A DNA stretch of 14,472 bases from positions 1-14,472 of the forward strand of contig DASVDW010000209.1 of NCBI GenBank assembly GCA_036380925.1. The letters are read 5' to 3'. This document shows positions 1 through 7,304 of this stretch, piece after piece. The first letter of the stretch is position 1, and each line of letters opens with the position of its first letter. The notes beneath the pieces are model-generated. The model ran no database searches and was not told the origin of the DNA. It saw only the letters and a list, made by a program, of their open reading frames with translations. The stretch comes from JAICLV01 sp036380925 (GTDB taxonomy: Bacteria > Actinomycetota > Actinomycetes > Acidothermales > Acidothermaceae). Position numbers and translations under genes: made by a program.

Positions 1-830
1 CCGGCGCCGCCGGCAAGCTGCGCGTGGTGGCGGCGGAAGACTTCTGGGGCTCGCTCGCCCGCTCGCTCGGCGGCGATCAGGTCAAGGTCGACAGCCTGAT
101 CGACAGCCCGGTGGTCGACCCGCACGACTACGAGCCGACCGCGTCCGACGCGCGCGCCGTCGCGACCGCCACGGTGGTGGTGGTGAACGGCGTCGGCTAT
201 GACGGGTGGGCGAGCAAGTTGCTCGCGGCGAATCCCAGCGGCCACCGCACGACGATCGACGTCGGCAGGCTCGTCGGGGCGAAGCCGGGCGACAACCCGC
301 ACCGTTGGTACAACCCGACGGACGTGCACGCCGTCGTCACCGCGCTCACCAACGCGTATTCGTCCGCCGACCCCGCGCACGCCGCCTACTTCACCGCCCA
401 ACGCGAGCACTACGAGAGCACCGCGCTCGGCCGATACGACGATTCGATCGCCGACATCAAAGCGAAGTTCGGCGGTACGCCGGTTGGCGCGTCGGAAAGC
501 ATCTTCGCGATGCTGGCGCCGGCGTTGGGCCTCAACCTCATCACACCGGCGTCCTTCCTGCGCGCCGTGAGCGAAGGCGCCGACCCCGCCGCGTCTGACA
601 AACGCACCGTCGACGCGCAGATTCGCCAGCACGCGATCAAGGTGTATGTGTACAACGCGCAAAACACCACGCCGGACGTCCAGGCCCAGGTCGACGCCGC
701 CAAAGCGGCGGGCATTCCGGTGGTCCCGATCACCGAGACACCGGCGCCGGCGACCGCGTCCTTCATTGATTGGCAAGTCGCGCAACTCACCGCGCTGCGC
801 GCAGCGCTGGCGAAAGGAACCGGCCGATGA
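1..830 (+). CDS. Zn/Mn-type ABC transporter solute-binding protein (5' end cut off by window)
   Basis: This is the extracytoplasmic metal-binding protein of a cluster A-I (ZnuA/TroA-like) importer, which captures Zn2+ or Mn2+ outside the membrane and passes it to the permeases encoded downstream. The frame is open to base 3, so the start and signal peptide lie outside the window. The GTG at 24 is internal, because the residues before it (GKLRVVAAEDFWGS) are the usual first strand of the mature domain. Family metal ligands are visible: His in DPHDYEPT (codon 123-125), His in NPHRWYNP (codon 300-302) and Glu in ASESIF (codon 495-497). The fourth ligand is not obvious. The C-terminal stretch IPVVPITETPAP is also typical. 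I see no long His-rich loop of the kind found in many ZnuA proteins, so Zn versus Mn is undecided. Its TGA overlaps the ATPase ATG (ATGA), which indicates one operon. Confidence 0.9.
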   Translation, partial: GAAGKLRVVAAEDFWGSLARSLGGDQVKVDSLIDSPVVDPHDYEPTASDARAVATATVVVVNGVGYDGWASKLLAANPSGHRTTIDVGRLVGAKPGDNPHRWYNPTDVHAVVTALTNAYSSADPAHAAYFTAQREHYESTALGRYDDSIADIKAKFGGTPVGASESIFAMLAPALGLNLITPASFLRAVSEGADPAASDKRTVDAQIRQHAIKVYVYNAQNTTPDVQAQVDAAKAAGIPVVPITETPAPATASFIDWQVAQLTALRAALAKGTGR

Positions 831-1693
831 CCGCCGTGCGACCACGTGAAGACGCCGGCGCCGGGCGGGTTGCGCTGCGATTGCGCGGCGCGTCGGTCGA
901 GGTCGGCGGCCGCGAGCTGTGGTGCGGCGTCGAGCTGGCGGTTGAAAGTGGCCAGTTCGTGGCGATCCTCGGCGCGAACGGCGCCGGGAAGTCCACGCTG
1001 GTCAAAGCCGTGCTCGGCTTGGTCGAACTCGCGTCGGGGGAGATCGAGGTGCTTGGCCGACCCGCCGGGCTCGCCAATCGCGAGATCGGCTACCTCCCCC
1101 AGCGCCGAACCTTCGACCCGTCGGTGCGGGTGCGCGGCGTCGACGTCGTCCGGCTTGGTCTTGACGGCGATCGTTGGGGTTTCGCGCTGCCGTGGGGCGA
1201 TGGAGCCCGCCAAGCGCGCCGCCGGGTGCGAGAGGTGCTCGAACTCGTCGGCGCCACCTCGTATGCGCAGCGACCCATCGGCCACGTCTCGGGCGGGGAG
1301 CAGCAACGACTGCTCATCGCGCAAGCCTTGGTGCGCAAACCCAAGATGCTGATCTTGGACGAGCCGCTCGACAGCCTCGACCTCCCGAATCAAAGCTCGA
1401 TCGCGGCACTCATCAAACGGGTCTGCCGTGAACAAGGCGTCACGGTGTTGATGGTCGCCCACGACGTCAATCCGATCCTGCCGTACCTCGACCAGGTGGT
1501 GTACCTCGCCGGAGGCTCCGTCATGTGCGGGGCGCCCCGCGACGTCATCACGTCGGAGAACCTGACGAAGCTGTATCGCTCCCCGATCGAAGTGTTGCGC
1601 GCGACCGACGGGCGGCTGGTGGTCGTCGGAGAGCCGGAGGCGCCCGCGCACCACGCCGACCGGCACGCGCACGCTCCGGACGCCCATCGATGA
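827..1693 (+). CDS. Metal ABC transporter ATP-binding protein
   Basis: This is the cytoplasmic ATPase that drives the metal importer, 288 residues long. Seen in the protein: Walker A GANGAGKST (residues 49-57), Q-loop in LPQRR (about 92), ABC signature VSGGEQQ (154-160), Walker B MLILDEP (174-180) followed by the D-loop, and the switch histidine in VAHD (H212). The ATG at 827 overlaps the previous TGA and has AAAGGA at 813-818, eight bases upstream. An upstream in-frame start would only add residues read from the binding-protein gene. The last 20 or so residues are His/Ala/Pro rich (HHADRHAHAPDAHR). This short His tail could bind metal and sense the substrate, but that is inference. The best family match is ZnuC/MntB-like. 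Confidence 0.93.
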   Translation: MTAVRPREDAGAGRVALRLRGASVEVGGRELWCGVELAVESGQFVAILGANGAGKSTLVKAVLGLVELASGEIEVLGRPAGLANREIGYLPQRRTFDPSVRVRGVDVVRLGLDGDRWGFALPWGDGARQARRRVREVLELVGATSYAQRPIGHVSGGEQQRLLIAQALVRKPKMLILDEPLDSLDLPNQSSIAALIKRVCREQGVTVLMVAHDVNPILPYLDQVVYLAGGSVMCGAPRDVITSENLTKLYRSPIEVLRATDGRLVVVGEPEAPAHHADRHAHAPDAHR

Positions 1694-2556
1694 ACGCTGC
1701 GATGGCGAGTGCGGCGGACGCGCCTTGGTCGTGGAATCTGATCGACGATTTCCGCGACATGTGGTCATACCCGTTCATGGTCAACGCGTTTCGAGCGGGC
1801 TCCATCGTCGCGGTGGTCGCCGGTGTGGTCGGCTGGTTCATGGTGCTGCGCAAGCAATCGTTCGCGGGCCACACCCTCGCCATCTCGGCTTTCCCGGGCG
1901 CCGCGGCCGCGACGCTGCTCGGCATCAGCGCGACCGTCGGCTACTTCGCGTTCGCGATCGCCGCCGCCGTCGTCGTGGCGGTCGCCGCCCGGCCTGGGGC
2001 GCGGTTCAACGAGGAGTCCGCGGTGATCGGCACCCTGCAGGCCTTCGCCTTGGCCTGCGGCTACCTCTTCGTCTACCTGTACAAGGGATTCCTGAACAGC
2101 GTGAACGCGCCGCTGTTCGGCAGCTCGTTCGCCATCACCGACGACCAGGTCCTCACGCTCGGCGCGGTCGCCGCCGCGGCGCTCGGCGTTCTCGTGGTGA
2201 TCGGGCGTCCGTTGTTCTTCGCCTCCGTCGACTCCGACGTCGCCGCCGCGCGCGGAGTGCGAGTGCGCCTGCACGGGGCGGTGTTCTTAGTGGTCCTCGG
2301 TGCAGCGGCCGCCGAAGCGAGTCAGATCGCCGGCGCGCTGCTCGTCTTCTCGCTGCTGGTGATGCCGGCCGCGACCGCGCAGCGGGTCACCCCTAGGCCC
2401 GTGCTCAGCCTCGGGCTGACCGTCGTCTTCGCCGTCGTCGTCACCTGGGCCGGTCTTGTGCTGTCCTACTACGCGCTTTACCCCCTGGGCTTTTGCATCA
2501 GCAGCTTCGCGTTCGGCGGGTATCTGCTCGCCCGGCTCACCCGGCGCGCGACATGA
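1690..2556 (+). CDS. Metal ABC transporter permease, first subunit (ABC-3 family)
   Basis: This is an integral membrane subunit of the Zn/Mn importer, 288 residues long, with roughly eight to nine hydrophobic segments. Family landmarks are LFGSSFAITDDQ, the coupling-helix region FASVDSDVAAARGV and the segment GALLVFSLLVMPAATA. These are the motifs of the ABC-3 permease family (ZnuB, MntC, AztB). The ATG at 1690 forms an ATGA overlap with the ATPase stop, which fixes the start although the Shine-Dalgarno sequence is weak. It probably pairs with the second permease that follows, as in two-permease cassettes such as TroCD or SitCD, rather than forming a homodimer. That pairing is inferred from gene order. 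Confidence 0.9.
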   Translation: MNAAMASAADAPWSWNLIDDFRDMWSYPFMVNAFRAGSIVAVVAGVVGWFMVLRKQSFAGHTLAISAFPGAAAATLLGISATVGYFAFAIAAAVVVAVAARPGARFNEESAVIGTLQAFALACGYLFVYLYKGFLNSVNAPLFGSSFAITDDQVLTLGAVAAAALGVLVVIGRPLFFASVDSDVAAARGVRVRLHGAVFLVVLGAAAAEASQIAGALLVFSLLVMPAATAQRVTPRPVLSLGLTVVFAVVVTWAGLVLSYYALYPLGFCISSFAFGGYLLARLTRRAT

Positions 2557-3509
2557 CCGACTTCTTCGTTCAGGCCTTCATGCAGCGCGCCCTGCTCGCC
2601 GGCACAGGGGTCGCGCTCGCCGCCGGCCTGGCCGGCTATTTCCTCGTGCTGCGCGCCCAGATCTTCACCGCCGACGCGCTCGGTCACGTCGCCTACACCG
2701 GCGCGCTCGGCGCGCTCGCGCTCGGCTTCGAGCCACGGCTCGGCTTGCTGCTGGCGACCGTTGTCACCGCGGTCGGGCTAGCCGGCGTCGGACGACGCGC
2801 CCGCCCCGACGACGTCGCGATCGGCTCCACGTTCGGCTGGCTGCTCGCCCTCGGCTCCTTCTTCCTGACGCTTTACACGACCCGCCCGCCCACCACCTCC
2901 GCCGGCAACGGCGTCGCCAACATCAGCTACCTCTTCGGCTCGATTTTCGGTCTGTCGGCCGGCCAGGCAGCCGCGGTCGCGGCCATCAGCGTCGGCGCGA
3001 CGGCGCTGATCGTCGCCGGCGCCCGGCCGCTGCTGTTCGCCAGCGTCGACGAGTCGGTGGCGGCCGCGCGCGGCGTTCCGGTGCGCGTGCTCGGCGTCGG
3101 GTTTCTGGTGCTCGTCGGGGTGATCTGCGCGCAAGCGGCGCAAGCGGTCGGCGCCTTGCTGCTGCTCGGCCTGGTCGCCGCCCCCGCGGGGGCCGCGCAT
3201 CGGCTCACCGCACGTCCGTTCGTGGGCATGGTGCTCGCGGCGGCCATCGCCGTCGGGTCGATGTGGGCTGGTTTGGTGGCCAGCTTTTACGCCTCGGACG
3301 TCCCGCCGAGTTTCGCGATCCTGGCCGCCGCCACGCTCGCGTATCTGGCGAGCGTCGTGGTCACGAGTGGCTCAGCTTCCGGCGCCCGCGGCCGACTAGG
3401 AATGCGTCCAATCCAGGGAGCACCCCATGTCCGCCGATCCGGTCACCGGCTTGCCGGAGCGTCGCCGACTCGGCGACGTTCTGGTCGAGCGCGACCTCAT
3501 CAGCCGTGA
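2553..3509 (+). CDS. Metal ABC transporter permease, second subunit, with atypical C-terminal run-on
   Basis: This is the second ABC-3 family permease, 318 residues from the ATG at 2553, which overlaps the previous stop (ATGA). Landmarks parallel the first permease: LFGSIFGLSAGQ, FASVDESVAAARGV and GALLLLGLVAAPAGAAHRLT. The last hydrophobic segment (FAILAAATLAYLASVVV) ends near base 3362. After it the frame continues for about 48 Arg/Gly/Pro-rich residues to the stop at 3507-3509, the last 83 bases lying over the start of the following ATPase gene. That tail has no counterpart in the first permease and looks like non-coding read-through. A TAG at 3397-3399 lies in the next frame, so the ending may be shortened by a one-base difference or sequencing error. 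The transport domain itself is secure. Confidence 0.85.
   Translation: MTDFFVQAFMQRALLAGTGVALAAGLAGYFLVLRAQIFTADALGHVAYTGALGALALGFEPRLGLLLATVVTAVGLAGVGRRARPDDVAIGSTFGWLLALGSFFLTLYTTRPPTTSAGNGVANISYLFGSIFGLSAGQAAAVAAISVGATALIVAGARPLLFASVDESVAAARGVPVRVLGVGFLVLVGVICAQAAQAVGALLLLGLVAAPAGAAHRLTARPFVGMVLAAAIAVGSMWAGLVASFYASDVPPSFAILAAATLAYLASVVVTSGSASGARGRLGMRPIQGAPHVRRSGHRLAGASPTRRRSGRARPHQP
3415..3420 (+). promoter_or_regulatory. Ribosome binding site of the GspE/PilB-like ATPase
   Basis: AGGGAG lies six bases before the ATG at 3427. It settles the start of the ATPase inside the tail of the permease frame, and allows independent initiation despite the 83-base overlap. Confidence 0.75.
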
Positions 3510-5133
3510 GCAGCTGAACGAAGCGCTCGAAGCCCAGCGCCAGCTCACCGGCAAGAACCGCAAACGGCTCGGCCAGCTGATCGTCGAGATGGGCTTCTTG
3601 ACCGAGCGGCAGATCGCCGAAGCCCTCGCCGAGCTGCTCGCGCTCGACCTCATCGACGGCGGCGATCTCGCGGTGCCGATGGAGGTCGCCCGACTGCTGC
3701 CGCGCCAGGTCGCCGAGCGCGCCCGCGTGCTCGTGTTGGGCCGCACCAACGACGGTTTGCGGGTGGCCACCGCCGACCCCACCAACGTCGTCGCGCTGGA
3801 CGACGTCCGCGCCTACACCGGCGCCCATTCGCTGTCGCTGGTGGTGGCCACCGAGTCGATGATCCAAGAGCACATCGCCCGCATCTACTCGATGGCGGAG
3901 GACGCGCGGCTCGGCCCGCCCGCGCAGGACGACCTCAGAGACCCGGCCGAGGACGCGATGCTGGCGAAAGCCGCCGACCAAGCGCCCACCGTGCGGCTGG
4001 TGAACCAAATCCTGACCGACGCCGTGCGCGTGGGCGCGAGCGACGTCCACATCGAACAACAGCACGACGGCGTGTGGATCCGCCACCGCGTCGACGGCGT
4101 CCTGCACGACGTGACGCGGGTGCACAAGGGCGCCGCGCCCGCGCTCATCAGCCGGCTGAAGATCGTGTCGTCGATGGACATCGCCGAGCGTCGGCTGCCG
4201 CAGGACGGTCGGATGAAGATGGAGGCCAACGGCGTCCTGATCGACGCGCGGGTGAGCACGCTGCCTGCGGTGCATGGCGAAAAGGTGGTCATCCGGATGC
4301 TTCCGAACGCGGACAAGATCACCGCGCTCGACGGCCTCGGCATGGAACCGGAGCAGCTCAAACTGCTGGTGCACGCGGCGTCGGCGGCACAGGGTTTGGT
4401 GCTGATCACCGGCCCCACCGGATCAGGAAAGACGAACACGCTGTACTCGCTGCTGTCTCACGTGTCGAACCGCGAGCGCAACGTGGTCACGCTTGAAGAC
4501 CCGGTGGAGATTCAGCTGCCCGGCATCACGCAGGTGCAGATCAACGACCGCGCCGGCCTCACCTTCGCGCGCGGCTTGCGGTCGATCCTGCGGCAAGACC
4601 CGGACGTCGTCCTCGTCGGCGAGGTGCGCGACACGGAGACCGCGGGTCTGGCGTTGGAGGCCTCGCTCACCGGTCACCTGGTGATGACGACGCTGCACAC
4701 GAACAACGCCGCATCGGCGGTGACCCGGCTCGTCGACATGGGGGCGGAGCCGTTCCTCGTCGCGTCGTCCATGTCGCTCGTCGTCGCGCAACGACTGGTC
4801 AGGCGGCCCTGCGCGAACTGCGCCCAGCCGTATCACCCACCCGCCGAGCTGTTGGCTCGCCTCGACGTCGACCGCGCGTTCCTCGATGGAGCCACGCCGC
4901 GAAGCGGCGTCGGCTGCACCGAGTGCCACGAGACCGGCTACCGCGGCCGGGTCGGCGTCTTCGAGGTGCTGCCGGCGACTCCGGAGATCCGCGAGACGAT
5001 CGTGAAGACGCCGACCGAATCGGCCGTCACCCGGGAGGCCGCCGTGAGCGGGCTCGTCAGCTTGCGGCAAGCCGGGCTGCTCAAGGCGTTTCGCGGTGAG
5101 ACCACCTTCGAGGAAGTGTTGCGCGTCACCTGA
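3427..5133 (+). CDS. GspE/PilB-type type II secretion / type IV pilus assembly ATPase
   Basis: This is a cytoplasmic hexameric motor ATPase of the type that extends type IV pili or drives type II secretion, 568 residues and full length for the family. The N-terminal 160 or so residues contain the MshEN-like pattern (RRLGDVLVERDLIS, then RLGQLIVEMGFLTE), a fold that binds c-di-GMP in some homologues. The C-terminal motor has Walker A GPTGSGKT (329-336), Walker B DPDVVLVGEVRD (391-402), the His box around TTLHTNN, and the tetracysteine zinc motif C462-x2-C465 ... C497-x2-C500, which is typical of extension ATPases and absent from PilT. No pilin, PilC, PilT or prepilin peptidase gene lies in the window, and the neighbours are metal transport and an SDR. 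PilB-like is favoured over GspE, but the two cannot be separated here. Confidence 0.93.
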   Translation: MSADPVTGLPERRRLGDVLVERDLISREQLNEALEAQRQLTGKNRKRLGQLIVEMGFLTERQIAEALAELLALDLIDGGDLAVPMEVARLLPRQVAERARVLVLGRTNDGLRVATADPTNVVALDDVRAYTGAHSLSLVVATESMIQEHIARIYSMAEDARLGPPAQDDLRDPAEDAMLAKAADQAPTVRLVNQILTDAVRVGASDVHIEQQHDGVWIRHRVDGVLHDVTRVHKGAAPALISRLKIVSSMDIAERRLPQDGRMKMEANGVLIDARVSTLPAVHGEKVVIRMLPNADKITALDGLGMEPEQLKLLVHAASAAQGLVLITGPTGSGKTNTLYSLLSHVSNRERNVVTLEDPVEIQLPGITQVQINDRAGLTFARGLRSILRQDPDVVLVGEVRDTETAGLALEASLTGHLVMTTLHTNNAASAVTRLVDMGAEPFLVASSMSLVVAQRLVRRPCANCAQPYHPPAELLARLDVDRAFLDGATPRSGVGCTECHETGYRGRVGVFEVLPATPEIRETIVKTPTESAVTREAAVSGLVSLRQAGLLKAFRGETTFEEVLRVT

Positions 5134-5210
5134 TCGCGCCCGTTGCATTGGGCCGCGCCAGACCGGGCATTACTGCGACGTCCGCAGCCAAAGGTTGAGC
5201 CTGACGTCGT

Positions 5211-5215
5211 GGAGG
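5211..5215 (+). promoter_or_regulatory. Ribosome binding site of the SDR gene
   Basis: GGAGG lies seven bases before the GTG at 5223 and decides that start. The residues that follow (VVVVTGASGGIG) are the usual first strand of the Rossmann fold, which agrees. Confidence 0.7.
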
Positions 5216-5222
5216 TCGCGAG

Positions 5223-6233
5223 GTGCCTGCGCAAGTTGTCGTGGTGACCGGAGCCAGCGGGGGGATCGGCCGCGCCGTCGCACGCGCGTTCGGGTCGCGT
5301 GGGGCCAAGGTCGGTTTGCTCGCGCGCGGCGCGAGCGGGCTGTCAGCGGCGGCGGACGACGTGCGCGCCGCGGGCGGTGAGGCGCTGCCCATCGAGGTCG
5401 ACGTCGCGGACCACCATCAGGTGTTCGCGGCCACCGCGCGAGTAGAAGCGGAACTCGGCCCGATCGACGTGTGGGTGAACGTCGCGTTCAGCTCCGTCTT
5501 CGCGCCGTTCGACCAGGTCAAGCCCGAGGAGTACAAGCGGGTCACCGAGGTCAGCTACCTCGGCTTTGTCTACGGCACGATGGCCGCTCTGGAGCGGATG
5601 AAGCCGCGCGACCGCGGCGTGGTCGTGCAGGTCGGCTCGGCGCTGGCGTACCGCGGAATCCCCTTGCAAAGCGCATATTGCGGCGCCAAGCACGCGATCC
5701 AGGGATTCAACGAGGCACTTCGCTGCGAGCTGCTGCACGACAAGAGCAAGGTGCGGGTCACGATGGTGCAAATGCCGGCCGTGAACACACCGCAGTTCTC
5801 CTGGGTGCTGTCGCGATTGCCACGGCACGCGCAGCCGGTGCCGCCGATCTACCAGCCGGAGTTCGCGGCCCGCGCCGTGCTGTTCGCCGCCGACCATCCG
5901 CGGCGCCGCGAGTACTGGGTCGGCAAGAGCACGGCGATGGTCATCCTGGCCAACAAGTTCATGCCCGGCGTGCTCGACCGCTACCTGGCCAAGACCGGGT
6001 ACAACTCGCAGCAGACGTCCGATCCGCGATCGCCTGATCAGCCCGCGAACCTCATGACGCCGGCCGACGGCCCGGACGGTCATGACTTCGGCGCGCACGG
6101 CGTGTTCGACGACAAGTCCAAGAGCGGCGACCCGCAGCTGTGGGCGTCGCACCATCACGGCGCGCTCGTCGGCGCGGCCGCGGGCGTGGCGGCCACCGCG
6201 GTCGGCGTGGCGGTGGCGTCCCGCCGCCGCTGA
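5223..6233 (+). CDS. Short-chain dehydrogenase/reductase with C-terminal membrane anchor
   Basis: This is an NAD(P)-dependent oxidoreductase of the classical SDR type, 336 residues from GTG. Substrate unknown. Seen: the nucleotide-binding motif TGASGGIG near residues 9-16, catalytic Ser139 (VGSALAYRG), Tyr152 and Lys156 (YxxxK in SAYCGAKHA), and MPAVNTPQF after the sixth strand. The usual NNAG motif reads VNVAFSS, so the conserved second Asn is replaced. Beyond the normal 250-residue core there is a polar linker and a final hydrophobic Gly/Ala-rich segment, GALVGAAAGVAATAVGVAVA, followed by RRR. This suggests a C-terminal membrane tail with the enzyme facing the cytoplasm. It is preceded by an 89-base gap after the ATPase gene and is probably its own unit. 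The family call is firm and the reaction is unknown. Confidence 0.9.
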   Translation: MPAQVVVVTGASGGIGRAVARAFGSRGAKVGLLARGASGLSAAADDVRAAGGEALPIEVDVADHHQVFAATARVEAELGPIDVWVNVAFSSVFAPFDQVKPEEYKRVTEVSYLGFVYGTMAALERMKPRDRGVVVQVGSALAYRGIPLQSAYCGAKHAIQGFNEALRCELLHDKSKVRVTMVQMPAVNTPQFSWVLSRLPRHAQPVPPIYQPEFAARAVLFAADHPRRREYWVGKSTAMVILANKFMPGVLDRYLAKTGYNSQQTSDPRSPDQPANLMTPADGPDGHDFGAHGVFDDKSKSGDPQLWASHHHGALVGAAAGVAATAVGVAVASRRR

Positions 6234-6287
6234 CGGCGACACCGCGGACACCGCTCCAGCGGCCGAAATTCGCCGGTCGGAACAAGC

Positions 6288-6321
6288 CGCGCCATGCCAG
6301 ACTTGCAGTCCTTGTGGCGCG
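6288..6321. repeat. Nested imperfect inverted repeat between the SDR and EamA genes
   Basis: The arms CGCGCCA (6288-6294) and TGGCGCG (6315-6321) are exact reverse complements. Inside them GACT (6300-6303) and AGTC (6307-6310) pair around TGC. The two stems are separated by a 5/4-base internal loop. There is no T-run after it, so it does not look like an intrinsic terminator. It could be an operator or an RNA leader element for the EamA gene 33 bases downstream. Confidence 0.45.
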
Positions 6322-6354
6322 TGGGGCGTCGTCCGGGGTTGGTCAAGGAGCGCG

Positions 6355-7293
6355 ATGTCGAAGCGGGGCTGGCTGCTGTTCGCGGCCATGTCACTGATCT
6401 GGGGCATCCCTTACCTGTTGATCAAAGTGGCCGACGAAGAGCTCACCCCGGCCACCGTGGTGTTCTTGCGCACCGGTGTCGCCGCGTTGCTCCTCGTGCC
6501 GATCGCCGCCCGCCGCCGGCTGCTGCGACCGCTGCTCGCCAAGTGGCAGTGGATGCTGACCTACACCATCGTCGAAATCGCCGGTCCCTGGTTGCTGCTC
6601 ACGCACGCCGAGACCCGGCTGTCCAGCTCGCTGTCCGGCCTGCTGATCGCGGCCGTGCCGCTCATCGGCGCGGTCACCATCGCCGGGTTGGGCGCCGTCG
6701 GGGCGGCCGACGCGGGCCGGCACGACGACCGGCTTGACGCCAAGCGCCTGCTCGGTCTGCTGATCGGTCTGGGCGGGGTCGGCGTGCTGGTCGGCGTCGA
6801 CGTCAACGGCGGCGACGCATGGGCGGTCGTCGAGATCGCGTTCACCGCCATCGGATACGCGGTGGGGCCGATCATCATCGCGCGCAAGCTCACCGATCTT
6901 CCGGCCCTCGGCGTGGTCGCGGCCTCGCTGGGGCTCACCGCGGTCGGCTACGCCCCGGTGGCGCTCACCCAACTCCCGTCGCAGGTGAGCGCGCGGGTGG
7001 CCTGGTCGGTCGCCGGCCTGGCGCTGGTCTGCACGGCGCTGGCGTTCATCGTGTTCTTCGCGCTGATCGCCGAGGTGGGCCCAGCACGGGCGACGGTGAT
7101 CACCTACGTCAACCCGGCGGTCGCGCTGCTGCTCGGCGTGCTGTTGCTGAACGAGCAGTTCACCGTCGGCATCGCGGTCGGCTTTCCGCTGATCTTGCTT
7201 GGCTGCTTCTTCGCCACGGCGCGAAACCGCGAGCGACCCGAACCGGCGGCGTCGCTCACCGGCAGCCGGATCCCGGAGGTCGCCGAGCCGTAG
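6355..7293 (+). CDS. EamA/DMT-family transporter (putative metabolite exporter)
   Basis: This is a polytopic membrane protein of the drug/metabolite transporter superfamily, 312 residues with about ten hydrophobic segments arranged as two EamA repeats. The first repeat opens with WLLFAAMSLIWGIPYLLIKVA, the typical EamA start, and the second repeat includes AIGYAVGPIIIARKL. The C-terminal pattern ATVITYVNPAVALLLGVLLLNE is the family hallmark (Y-x-x-P-x-x-A ... G). Substrate cannot be told from sequence; relatives export amino acids, purines or other metabolites. The ATG at 6355 has AAGGAG at 6345-6350, which fixes the start. A longer in-frame reading would run back through the preceding gene and lacks hydrophobic character. 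The stop TAG is part of a possible promoter for the next gene. Confidence 0.88.
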   Translation: MSKRGWLLFAAMSLIWGIPYLLIKVADEELTPATVVFLRTGVAALLLVPIAARRRLLRPLLAKWQWMLTYTIVEIAGPWLLLTHAETRLSSSLSGLLIAAVPLIGAVTIAGLGAVGAADAGRHDDRLDAKRLLGLLIGLGGVGVLVGVDVNGGDAWAVVEIAFTAIGYAVGPIIIARKLTDLPALGVVAASLGLTAVGYAPVALTQLPSQVSARVAWSVAGLALVCTALAFIVFFALIAEVGPARATVITYVNPAVALLLGVLLLNEQFTVGIAVGFPLILLGCFFATARNRERPEPAASLTGSRIPEVAEP

Positions 7294-7296
7294 GGT
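7291..7296 (+). promoter_or_regulatory. Possible -10 element for a leaderless L,D-transpeptidase transcript
   Basis: TAGGGT matches the actinobacterial TANNNT -10 pattern and ends eight bases before the ATG at 7305, a distance seen for leaderless mRNAs. It overlaps the EamA stop codon. No -35 element is convincing, and the G-rich stretch that follows could instead act as a ribosome binding site for read-through from EamA. Confidence 0.35.
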
Positions 7297-7304
7297 GGGG
7301 CGCG

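Noticed and set aside
410..1768. Long open frame on the minus strand (452 codons) across the binding-protein and ATPase genes
   Set aside because: It is a shadow of the two plus-strand genes in very G+C-rich DNA. The product is Arg/His/Asp-rich without any domain, while the plus-strand products have all family motifs.
3361..4374. Minus-strand open frame (337 codons) opposite the PilB-like ATPase
   Set aside because: It is His/Val/Asp/Arg-rich antisense sequence with no motif. The plus strand encodes a complete ATPase with every catalytic element.
5173..5187. Short inverted repeat CTGCG-ACGTC-CGCAG between the ATPase and SDR genes, considered as terminator or operator
   Set aside because: It has only five paired bases, no T-run, and a composition where such repeats are frequent. 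I see nothing else in the 89-base gap to support a role.
6238..6254. Tandem GACACCGC direct repeat just after the SDR stop
   Set aside because: Two 8-base copies with one base between are too short to separate from chance in this composition, and there is no promoter or binding pattern around them.
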